From Armatimonadota bacterium (lineage in GTDB: Bacteria; Cloacimonadota; Cloacimonadia; Cloacimonadales; TCS61): 6,373 nt of DNA. Below are positions 1 to 4,781 of the stretch, piece after piece. Location of the stretch: assembly GCA_030612605.1 (NCBI GenBank), contig JAUWNO010000134.1:1-6373 (forward strand). The letters run 5' to 3'. Both the position numbers and the translations under genes were made by a program. The notes under the pieces were generated by a model that saw nothing but the letters and a program-made list of their open reading frames with translations, was not told the DNA's origin and did no database searches. The first letter of the stretch is position 1; each line of letters begins with the position of its first letter.

Positions 1-219
1 ACCTGCTACCTCAATTTGTTGAATACCGATAAATTCCGGTAACATATTAATTTCATCTTTTGGCATTTGTTCCAAACATAAATCGATAACTTCTTTTAAG
101 TTTGTTTGTAATTCATCCAAAGTTTCAGCTTGAGTATGTGCCCCTGGAATCGAAGGAATGAGTGCTACATATAAACCTGTTTCCAAATCCTTCTCAATAA
201 AAGCTGTTATTTTCTGCAT
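1..219 (-). CDS. hicB: HicB-family type II antitoxin, C-terminus cut by window edge
   Basis: Reading leftwards from an ATG at 219, an open frame of 73 codons runs off the window without a stop. The protein begins MQKITAFIEKDLETGLYVAL and continues with IPSIPGAHTQAETLDEL and a helix NLKEVIDLCLEQM. This is the HicB/UPF0150 pattern: a G-x-Y-V-A strand, a PxIPG turn, an HTQAET loop and an amphipathic helix. HicB proteins neutralise the small mRNA-cleaving toxin HicA and usually carry a C-terminal DNA-binding segment that represses their own operon; that part lies outside the window. A Shine-Dalgarno GGAGG (225-229) sits 5 nt before the ATG and supports this start. No HicA is seen on the right, where a different TA pair lies, so a partner toxin, if present, should be just beyond the left edge. 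The family call is strong; whether it is a working HicAB pair cannot be seen. Confidence 0.85.
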   Translation of the reverse strand, partial: MQKITAFIEKDLETGLYVALIPSIPGAHTQAETLDELQTNLKEVIDLCLEQMPKDEINMLPEFIGIQQIEVAG

Positions 220-267
220 TAGTACCTCCAGCTAATTAAAAAATATTAACTAATGACGAGACAAAAT

Positions 268-294
268 ATTTTATTCATATTTGTCAAATTTATT
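268..294 (-). repeat. 27-bp direct repeat, copy 1, upstream of hicB
   Basis: This 27-bp block is identical to 938-964, in the same orientation. Read on the minus strand it lies 48 nt before the hicB start codon. It contains an 11-bp palindrome, ATTTG-T-CAAAT (279-289), and on the minus strand a TTGACA hexamer resembling a -35 box. Weaker similarity continues towards the gene in both copies, through a CGTC word. A duplicated promoter/operator is the simplest reading, because type II antitoxins commonly bind palindromes in their own promoters. A duplication boundary is the alternative. Confidence 0.7.
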
Positions 295-307
295 AACATG
301 TTTCTAT

Positions 308-571
308 CTATTTTTTATAAATATCACCTCTGGGTCCTGCTTTATAGCAATAAATCAATAATTCTTTACTTCTAATTTCATAAAGAAATCTGTAATTTCC
401 AATCCTTAAGCGAAAATGTCCTTTTTTATTTATTAAAGGTTTAATATCCAAAAAATTATTAAATGGATTTTTGCCTAATTTGTCAAAACTATTAACCACT
501 TTTTTCCGGAAGTTTTTATTCCTTATTTTCAAAAAATTAAAAACATCTCTGGAAAATTTTATCTCATACAT
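308..571 (-). CDS. RelE/ParE-superfamily toxin
   Basis: An 87-residue basic protein starting MYEIKFSRDVFNFLKI. Its size and pattern fit the RelE/ParE toxin fold: an N-terminal strand, two helices (about residues 8-34), then strands carrying GHFRLRIGNYRFLYEI (51-66) and a C-terminal YKAGPRGDIYKK (76-87). R54/R56, R61, R81 and Y85 occupy the places where RelE mRNA endonucleases carry their basic and tyrosine catalytic residues, so ribosome-dependent mRNA cleavage is more likely than ParE-type gyrase poisoning; this is inference from motif position. The ATG lies inside the end of the upstream antitoxin gene (shared ATGTATGA, 8-nt overlap). No strong Shine-Dalgarno precedes it, so its translation is probably coupled to the antitoxin, as is usual for TA operons. 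The frame is intact and ends in TAG. About 88 nt separate it from hicB. Confidence 0.85.
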   Translation of the reverse strand: MYEIKFSRDVFNFLKIRNKNFRKKVVNSFDKLGKNPFNNFLDIKPLINKKGHFRLRIGNYRFLYEIRSKELLIYCYKAGPRGDIYKK

Positions 572-845
572 TTAATTCTTTTTTTATCTTATTTAATGAA
601 ATAGCTCTATCTTTTTTTAATTCTCCTATTGCTTTTTGATAGGCTCTGTTGTCATCAGCAGTGAAAAAATCATCTTCCTCAAAGGCTTCAGTACGAGCTT
701 TCATCTCTTCTTCAGTTAAGTAATCCGGGACTTCATCTATAATTTCAACAGGTTCAATTTTTCTAATTTTTTTTATCAGTTGAAAGAATTCTTCTTTCAA
801 AAGCGTAATTTTTGTCTTTGTTTGAATTGTATGTAAAGTAAGCAT
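564..845 (-). CDS. Putative antitoxin of the RelE-type toxin
   Basis: A 93-residue protein, first gene of a two-gene operon with the RelE-type toxin. Visible parts are a short N-terminal strand and basic helix (MLTLHTIQTKTKITLLKEEF...IKKIRKI, 1-30), an acidic middle (EPVEIIDEVPDYLTEEEMKA, then EAFEEDDFF, about 31-61) and a basic C-terminal helix ending SLNKIKKELNV. An acidic, probably flexible segment that wraps the toxin is typical of RelB-like antitoxins, but I do not recognise a named family (no clear Phd/YefM, AbrB or ribbon-helix-helix signature), so the call rests mainly on position. The start is supported by AAAGGAGT, with core AGGAG at 853-857, 7 nt before the ATG at 845. The stop TGA overlaps the toxin start. 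The operon probably represses itself through the palindromic repeat upstream (938-964). Confidence 0.75.
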   Translation of the reverse strand: MLTLHTIQTKTKITLLKEEFFQLIKKIRKIEPVEIIDEVPDYLTEEEMKARTEAFEEDDFFTADDNRAYQKAIGELKKDRAISLNKIKKELNV

Positions 846-937
846 AATTTTACTCCTTTAGTTCCTTCCTTATTTTTTATATTCTTATATTTTTTGGTAG
901 AATTATTTTCATTAATTACCTGAGGACGGAATACGAA

Positions 938-964
938 ATTTTATTCATATTTGTCAAATTTATT
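938..964 (-). repeat. 27-bp direct repeat, copy 2, upstream of the antitoxin gene
   Basis: Identical over 27 bp to 268-294, including the palindrome ATTTG-T-CAAAT (949-959). On the minus strand it lies 92 nt before the antitoxin ATG. The TTGACA in it could be a -35 box, but the next 16-18 nt offer no good -10 hexamer, so a complete promoter cannot be claimed. The match ends sharply at the gene-distal side (294/964) and fades gradually at the gene-proximal side, as expected if the conserved unit is a promoter or operator with leader. Confidence 0.7.
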
Positions 965-973
965 TTGTATTGA

Positions 974-1066
974 AACCCGATTCGGAAAATAAATCTTGGG
1001 TTGAGTTTAATAAAAGTTAGCTTTAGCTGACTTGACTTAAGCTCCCCGCTATCAGCAAGCTGATAG
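974..1066. repeat. Three consecutive hairpin-forming inverted repeats
   Basis: The left part of a gene-free stretch (846-1491). Three inverted repeats follow each other: AACCCGATT (974-982) against AATC-TT-GGGTT (992-1002); AAGTTAGC (1014-1021) against GCTGACTT (1026-1033) with a TTTA loop and one G-U pair; and CTATCAG (1049-1055) against CTGATAG (1060-1066) with a CAAG loop. None is followed by a T-run typical of an intrinsic terminator on either strand. No reading frame of credible composition crosses them. Confidence 0.55.
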
Positions 1067-1076
1067 TTCATTTAAG

Positions 1077-1185
1077 ATGAAACCGAGATTCATAATAAGA
1101 CTTGTCCTAAGTTCCGTAGGAATCTTGGGATAAGTCGGCATAATTCTAATTCATTATAATTCAAGAAGTTAGAAAGTGGTTTCAT
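1077..1185. repeat. Long hairpin nested in a wider inverted repeat
   Basis: The core 1100-1135 pairs ACTTGTCCTAAG (1100-1111) with CTTGGGATAAGT (1124-1135) over 12 positions including two G-U pairs. The apical part TTCC-GTA-GGAA (1112-1122) adds four more pairs. An outer arm ATGAAACC (1077-1084) matches GGTTTCAT (1178-1185). The word AATCTTGGG (1121-1129) also occurs in the hairpin at 974-1002 (992-1000), so the two look like diverged members of one family. No coding frame is supported here. Confidence 0.5.
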
Positions 1186-1205
1186 AGGAGTGATAAAAAG
1201 GGTTC

Positions 1206-1241
1206 AACTTAACACAAGATCTTTCAGACTTGTGTCAAGTT
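1206..1241. repeat. Imperfect 13-bp inverted repeat (hairpin)
   Basis: AACTT-A-ACACAAG (1206-1218) pairs with CTTGTGT-C-AAGTT (1229-1241), giving 12 of 13 paired positions around a 10-nt loop. It lacks a T-run on either side. It is the fifth hairpin in about 270 bp and the last before the two-hairpin element at 1332-1443. Confidence 0.5.
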
Positions 1242-1331
1242 TCGCACGAGCAATCGGGAATCCATAAGAATTGCCGCAAAAAGTCACAAAAAAACCATTT
1301 TAATTAAAGAGTTAATTCGCTCGTTTTTCTC

Positions 1332-1443
1332 TCCGTCCGAATCTTCCGGTTCGGACGGAAGTAATCCTATAAGCTTCTGCTTAAAAATATCTGAAGTAGA
1401 AACTTCACTGGTTATTCTTTTCCCAACTGGAAAGTTGGGAAAA
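1332..1443 (-). repeat. Two-hairpin dispersed element, copy 1 (minus orientation)
   Basis: Read on the minus strand: hairpin A TTTTCCCAACT-TTCC-AGTTGGGAAAA (1443 to 1418, 11 perfect pairs), a linker, the word AAGCAGAAGCTT (1382 to 1371), a GGAT-containing spacer, then hairpin B TCCGTCCGAA / TTCGGACGGA (1359 to 1332, 10 pairs), followed by GGAG and an A-rich stretch. The same parts in the same order occur at 4480-4582 on the plus strand. The linker sequences differ while the stems and the AAGCAGAAGCTT word are kept. There is no transposase or terminal repeat of a known IS here, so a REP-like or MITE-like extragenic element is the best description. It lies just downstream of the nfo stop codon. 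Confidence 0.65.
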
Positions 1444-1479
1444 AGAGTCAGAGAGAAGAACTGGAAAGCTGGGAAAGAG
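1425..1479. repeat. Imperfect 21-bp direct repeat beside hairpin A
   Basis: The 21 bases at 1425-1445 recur at 1459-1479 with two differences (19 of 21 identical; both begin AACTGGAAAG). The second copy has only the right-hand arm of hairpin A and cannot fold by itself, so it looks like a partial duplication of the element edge. It sits 12 bp from the nfo stop codon. Confidence 0.5.
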
Positions 1480-1491
1480 AGAAGTTCAAAG

Positions 1492-2334
1492 TTATTCAAT
1501 CAAACTATACAGCAGCTTAATTTCTTTATCCCAAATTTCAGCATCAGGTGTTTCCAGGATCATTGGGATTTCGTCAAACCTGGCATCATTCATCAGAAGA
1601 CGAAAAGCATCTAAACCGATGAAACCCTTGCCAATACTTTGATGACGGTCAATTCTGCTGCCAAGGTCTCTTTTACTGTCGTTTATATGCATTCCTTTCA
1701 GATACTGAAAACCAATAATTTTATCGAATTCTTCAAAAGTTTTATCAAAAGCAGCTTTCGTACGAATATCATAACCTGAAGCAAAAGCATGACATGTATC
1801 CAAGCAGACTCCAACCCTGCTTTTATCCTCAACCTGCTCTATGATAAATGCAAGATGTTCAAATTTGTAACCCACATTGTTTCCCTGACCCGCAGTATTT
1901 TCGATTACAGCAGTAACTTTTTCGGTTTTATCCAAAGCAAGATTAACAGATTCAGCTACTCTTTTCAGGCTTTCTTCTTCTGATATTTTACCGAGATGAC
2001 TGCCCGGATGGAAGTTCAAAAAAGAAAGCTCCAATTGCTCACAACGCTGCATTTCATCTAAGAAAGCTCGACGAGATTTTTCCAGCTTTTCCTGTTCGGG
2101 ATGTCCAAGATTTATCAAGTAACCATCATGCGGAAGAATGTGAAATCGTGAAAAACCGTATTTCTCACAGTTCTTTTTGAAGAATCTTATATTATCTTGA
2201 GTTAATGGTTTTGCCTGCCACTGCCTTTGATTTTTAGTGAAAAGCGCAAATGCTTTTGCTCCGATTTCTTTTGCATTAAGAGGAGCATTTTCCACCCCAC
2301 CTGCAGTACTGACATGAGCTCCTATGAATTTCAT
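1492..2334 (-). CDS. nfo: Endonuclease IV (AP endonuclease, Nfo)
   Basis: A 280-residue, full-length member of the AP endonuclease 2 (TIM-barrel) family. It cuts the backbone 5' of abasic sites and removes 3' blocking groups in base-excision repair. All nine trinuclear-zinc ligands known from E. coli Nfo are at the same positions: H69 (ILPHD), H109 (NFHPGSH), E145 (VIENTAGQG), D179 and H182 (LDTCHAFA), H216 (MHINDS), D229 and H231 (DRHQS) and E261 (ILETP). The DNA-recognition loop FTKNQRQW (32-39) is intact. The frame is open upstream to a TTG at 2424, but the family N-terminus is MKFIGAHVS and AAGGA at 2341-2345 lies 6 nt before the ATG at 2334; an ATG at 2340 touches the Shine-Dalgarno and is unlikely. 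A terminator separates it from ppiD, so it probably has its own promoter; a TTGACA at 2419-2424 is one candidate -35 without a clear -10. Confidence 0.97.
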   Translation of the reverse strand: MKFIGAHVSTAGGVENAPLNAKEIGAKAFALFTKNQRQWQAKPLTQDNIRFFKKNCEKYGFSRFHILPHDGYLINLGHPEQEKLEKSRRAFLDEMQRCEQLELSFLNFHPGSHLGKISEEESLKRVAESVNLALDKTEKVTAVIENTAGQGNNVGYKFEHLAFIIEQVEDKSRVGVCLDTCHAFASGYDIRTKAAFDKTFEEFDKIIGFQYLKGMHINDSKRDLGSRIDRHQSIGKGFIGLDAFRLLMNDARFDEIPMILETPDAEIWDKEIKLLYSLIE

Positions 2335-2434
2335 AAACATTCCTTTTTTAAAATAAATTTTGATCTTGAAGATATTTAATAAAAAACCCGAACCGATTTC
2401 TTGGATTATGAAAAACAGTGTCAAATAATTTGAA

Positions 2435-2460
2435 CAAAAAAACGGGCATGAAGCCCGTTT
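2435..2460 (-). terminator. Rho-independent terminator after ppiD
   Basis: On the minus strand the stem AAACGGGC / GCCCGTTT (2460-2453 with 2447-2440, 8 pairs, 5-nt loop) is followed by an unbroken run of T to position 2436. It begins 23 nt past the ppiD stop codon and ends transcription running from ppiD towards nfo. On the plus strand the downstream flank is AAAA, so it acts in one direction. Confidence 0.88.
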
Positions 2461-2483
2461 AAAATTTTGTTTGAGTAAAGATT

Positions 2484-4265
2484 TTATAAACTAAAAAAAT
2501 CTTTCCTGTTATCTTCAATTTCTGCATTTTCTTTCAATTCTTTATACCATTCGTTCAAATGTTCATTCTCAGCAGTCGTCTCAGCTTCAGCCATTAATTC
2601 TTCTTTTTCAACTTCAAATTTTTCCATATCAGGTTTTTCCCGTTTTTCAACGTAAGCCAGGTAAACTCCATTCTCGCCTTTAATTAATTCTGTAAATTCT
2701 TTCTCATTAAGTTCCAAAATGGCTTTATTCAGTTCTTCAACTTTTCTAATTTTGGGGATAAACTTATCCAATGTAATTTCCGTACCTTCCACAATTTCCC
2801 AACCTTCTTTAGAAGCTTCAGACAGGTAATTCTCAGGTTCGAACTTTTCTACAAATTCTTCGGCTTTAAGGGTAACGAGCGATAGTTTCTTCTCTTTTTC
2901 CAAATCTCTTTTGATAGTATTTTTGGCATCCTCAAATTCCTTGTAATGTTCACCGATTTTTGATGAGATTTCTGCTAACACAAAATCACCATTTTGCAGT
3001 TTTACAACTTCTGCAACTTTACCTATTTTATTTTTGAAGGCAAATTTTATTAAGCTCTCTTCACGACCAATTCCACCAATGTAATTAGCATCTTCTGCGA
3101 ATTCTTTTGTTTCCTCAACTTGATAAACAAAATCTTCAGCAGCTTTTTCCAATCCTTTTTCATTTGCTTTTTCATACAAATCTTCTGCTTTGATCTCAAT
3201 ATTTTCTTTGGTTTCTTCAGATGCTTCTACTTTCAGCAGAATATGAGCTGCCCGGATTTCATCTTCCCCATTCTCTGTTTTCCGTTTATCTATCACTGTG
3301 ATAATATGCCATCCGAATTGAGTTAAAACAGGTTCGGAAATTCCTCCTACATTAGTTGCGAAAGCAACATCTTCAAATTCTCCTACCATTCTTCCTCGTG
3401 TAAAATATCCCAAATCTCCACCTTTAGGTGCAGAAGGTCCTTCGGAAAATTCTTTGGCAACTTCTGCGAAATCTTCACCAACCGTAAGTTTCTTGTACAA
3501 AGAATCTATATTGGCTTTTTTAAGATTGTTATCAGCCTCACTCGGTTGAATCACTATTTTCACAAATTTGTATTTGCAGGCAGGAGCAAGTTTGAATTCC
3601 TCCTTATTATCTTCATAATATTGTTCTATGTCTTCCTCGGTTACTTCAAATTCCTTTATTTTCTTGGGATCGAAGAATATGATTTTTGCATCAGCTTTAT
3701 TATTTTTCATAAAATAATCTTCTTCAACTTCAGTTTCTGAAACCTGCACTTCAGCTTTGATTTCCTCAAAAAGAAGTTCTCGTGGCAAAGCAGATCTGAT
3801 CCTCATTTCATACCAGGCAGCAAAGTTCTCGTTTTGTAATAAAACTTCATTATATTTTTGATAATCAAACAGGCTATCGGTTTGGAAATCCGGGATTGCT
3901 TTGATATCATCGTATGGATCTTGTAACCTCTGGATTATATCCTCGTCTTTCACCTTAATACGATATCTTTTAATTTCTTTATTGATAAGAATTTCATCAA
4001 CTAACTGATTCCAGGTTTGGTCATTTATCTCTTTCGCAACTTTGTCATCGATTTCCTCTTCCGGATTTTGCTGAACTCGAGCTGCATAAGCATTCTTTAA
4101 ATATTGTCTATATTCACTTTCATGGATTTTCTTTCCTGCAATTTTTCCAACATAAGGTTTTGGGTTGAAAATGCTGGTAATTCCACCAAGAGCCATCATA
4201 GCAATAAACACAAAAGCTACGATATAAATGACTATTTTAGCATTTTTTCTCATTCCTTCAAACAT
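2484..4265 (-). CDS. ppiD: PpiD/SurA-type peptidylprolyl isomerase, membrane-anchored
   Basis: A 593-residue protein with PpiD architecture: a short cytoplasmic N-terminus (MFEGMRKNAK), one membrane helix (about 11-33), a SurA-N-like chaperone region (about 36-190, with DFQTDSLFDYQKYNEVL as in PpiD), a parvulin domain (about 229-328) and a second, degenerate parvulin-like part (about 336-440), then a charged helical tail. E. coli PpiD (623 residues) is a periplasmic chaperone at the Sec translocon. Parvulin 1 keeps SEGPSAPKGGDLGYF and FGWHII (H320) but has K236 where the first active-site His is expected. Part 2 has that His (RAAHILL, H341) but NGDFVL in place of GWHII. Isomerase activity is therefore doubtful and chaperoning more likely. 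GGAGG (4272-4276) lies 6 nt before the ATG at 4265; a TTG at 4268 is too close. The gene is monocistronic, divergent from rpsU and ends in a terminator. A SurA-like or PrsA-like name is possible. Confidence 0.88.
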   Translation of the reverse strand: MFEGMRKNAKIVIYIVAFVFIAMMALGGITSIFNPKPYVGKIAGKKIHESEYRQYLKNAYAARVQQNPEEEIDDKVAKEINDQTWNQLVDEILINKEIKRYRIKVKDEDIIQRLQDPYDDIKAIPDFQTDSLFDYQKYNEVLLQNENFAAWYEMRIRSALPRELLFEEIKAEVQVSETEVEEDYFMKNNKADAKIIFFDPKKIKEFEVTEEDIEQYYEDNKEEFKLAPACKYKFVKIVIQPSEADNNLKKANIDSLYKKLTVGEDFAEVAKEFSEGPSAPKGGDLGYFTRGRMVGEFEDVAFATNVGGISEPVLTQFGWHIITVIDKRKTENGEDEIRAAHILLKVEASEETKENIEIKAEDLYEKANEKGLEKAAEDFVYQVEETKEFAEDANYIGGIGREESLIKFAFKNKIGKVAEVVKLQNGDFVLAEISSKIGEHYKEFEDAKNTIKRDLEKEKKLSLVTLKAEEFVEKFEPENYLSEASKEGWEIVEGTEITLDKFIPKIRKVEELNKAILELNEKEFTELIKGENGVYLAYVEKREKPDMEKFEVEKEELMAEAETTAENEHLNEWYKELKENAEIEDNRKDFFSL

Positions 4266-4306
4266 CAATTCCCTCCATGATTTATCATCTTATTCAAATT
4301 TGGTGC

Positions 4307-4327
4307 AATAACTTTAAAGTGGTTATT
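4307..4327. promoter_or_regulatory. Palindrome upstream of ppiD, possible operator
   Basis: AATAAC (4307-4312) and GTTATT (4322-4327) flank a perfect 10-bp palindrome ACTTTAAAGT (4311-4320). It lies about 41 nt upstream of the ppiD start, where a regulator or promoter would be expected. I cannot assign a regulator or a convincing -35/-10 pair, and in AT-rich DNA such symmetry can arise by chance. Confidence 0.25.
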
Positions 4328-4369
4328 TTATTCAAGCTTTTTCTCTATTTTTTTTATGCAATTGTACAA

Positions 4370-4466
4370 CTGAACCCTGAAAAAGTTTCTTTCAAGTATT
4401 CATACATTTGACTCTTTCAGGGTTCAGGGTTCAGAGGTTCAGAGGTTCAGGGTTCACGGATTCACG
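4370..4466. repeat. TTCAGGG-type tandem array with an inverted arm
   Basis: Seven head-to-tail units of 7-8 bp run from 4416 to 4466: TTCAGGG twice, TTCAGAGG twice, TTCAGGG, TTCACGG and ATTCACG. The left arm CTGAACCCTGAAA (4370-4382) is the exact reverse complement of 4415-4427 and could fold onto the first units as a 13-bp stem with a loop of about 32 nt. Unit length and the degraded last units suggest slippage. There are no spacers of CRISPR length. It lies between divergent ppiD and rpsU, immediately left of the two-hairpin element. Confidence 0.65.
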
Positions 4467-4479
4467 AGTTTTGTGCTCA

Positions 4480-4582
4480 TTCCCAAATGCAATTTGGGAA
4501 CAAGAAGAAAACTCCTTATTCGCTATTGAGAGAAGCAGAAGCTTCTGGATATAGTGCCTTCCGAACTGAAAAGTTCGGAAGG
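4480..4582 (+). repeat. Two-hairpin dispersed element, copy 2 (plus orientation)
   Basis: Hairpin A is TTCCCAAAT-GCA-ATTTGGGAA (4480-4500, 9 perfect pairs). A linker follows, then AAGCAGAAGCTT (4533-4544), which itself can form GAAGC-AGAA-GCTTC (4532-4545). Hairpin B is CCTTCCGAACT-GAAA-AGTTCGGAAGG (4557-4582, 11 perfect pairs closed by a GNRA-type tetraloop), followed by AGAAAA. The order of parts matches the minus strand of 1443-1332. Short arms AAACTCC (4509-4515) and GGAGTTT (4600-4606) enclose hairpin B in this copy only. No T-run follows hairpin B, so it is not a standard terminator for rightward transcription. Confidence 0.65.
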
Positions 4583-4650
4583 AGAAAATCAATATGTCGG
4601 GAGTTTAATGTACTCATTAGTAAATATAATTATGATTTCATTATTTTTTC

Positions 4651-4680
4651 TTAGTGATTATTAGTGTATATTCGTGGCTG
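4651..4680 (+). repeat. Three 10-bp units (TTAGTGATTA-like) upstream of rpsU
   Basis: Three consecutive decamers TTAGTGATTA, TTAGTGTATA and TTCGTGGCTG share TTNGTG at their start. The 10-bp spacing places the shared word on one face of the helix, as for a repeated protein-binding site, 44 bp upstream of the putative rpsU promoter. The rest of 4587-4720 is AT-rich with nothing else recognisable. Function is unknown; three short units is weak evidence. Confidence 0.35.
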
Positions 4681-4723
4681 AATTGTATATGAAAGACATA
4701 TTTTAAAATCCAGATTTTCCAGC

Positions 4724-4753
4724 TTGACAATAAAATGGATGATTTAAAGTTTG
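4724..4753 (+). promoter_or_regulatory. Putative rpsU operon promoter
   Basis: TTGACA (4724-4729) is a perfect sigma-70 -35 hexamer, but the best -10 candidate, TAAAGT (4745-4750), has a short 15-bp spacer. Read by the Bacteroidota-type rule (TTTG, 19 bp, TANNTTTG), CTTG (4723-4726) is followed after 19 bp by AAAGTTTG (4746-4753), which differs from the consensus at one -33 and one -7 base. Either reading starts transcription shortly before the Shine-Dalgarno at 4766. The location is convincing; the sigma-factor class is open. Confidence 0.45.
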
Positions 4754-4765
4754 AACTTCGTAAAA

Positions 4766-4775
4766 AAGGAGGTGA
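4766..4775 (+). promoter_or_regulatory. Extended Shine-Dalgarno of rpsU
   Basis: AAGGAGGTGA is ten bases fully complementary to the conserved 3' end of 16S rRNA (anti-Shine-Dalgarno CACCUCCUU plus one base). GGAGG ends 9 nt before the GTG start at 4782. It is the longest such match in this window and decides the GTG start, which begins the conserved MPKV... N-terminus. Confidence 0.85.
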
Positions 4776-4781
4776 GATTTA

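Noticed and set aside
240..964. Integron cassette with attC sites around the TA operon
   Set aside because: The 27-bp repeats lack paired core sites (RYYYAAC / GTTRRRY) and the long imperfect palindrome of attC, and no integrase is present.
1418..1443. Intrinsic terminator for nfo
   Set aside because: The stem is strong but on the minus strand it is followed by GAATAACC, not a T-run; its match to 4480-4500 marks it as part of the dispersed element.
974..1445. Retron or reverse-transcriptase-linked structured RNA
   Set aside because: No reverse transcriptase or companion gene is present near the hairpin cluster; the structure alone is not enough.
1284..1499. Minus-strand frame of 71 codons downstream of nfo
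   Set aside because: It runs through the two-hairpin element, including both stems, overlaps the end of nfo, has no Shine-Dalgarno and no recognisable domain. It looks like chance translation of repeat sequence.
1789..1983. Plus-strand frame antisense to nfo
   Set aside because: It lies wholly inside the strongly supported nfo gene, with no Shine-Dalgarno or family pattern.
2335..2424. N-terminal extension of nfo from an upstream TTG
   Set aside because: The extension is not part of the family, overlaps likely promoter sequence, and the Shine-Dalgarno at 2341-2345 fits only the ATG at 2334.
3120..3740. Two plus-strand frames antisense to ppiD (3120-3326 and 3546-3740)
   Set aside because: Phe/Ile-rich sequence is what the complement of Lys/Glu-rich ppiD codons gives; no independent evidence of coding.
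4266..4268. TTG start for ppiD one codon upstream of the ATG
   Set aside because: It would leave only about 3 nt to the GGAGG; the ATG at 4265 is correctly spaced.
4416..4466. CRISPR array
   Set aside because: Units are 7-8 bp head to tail with no spacers; no cas genes in the window.
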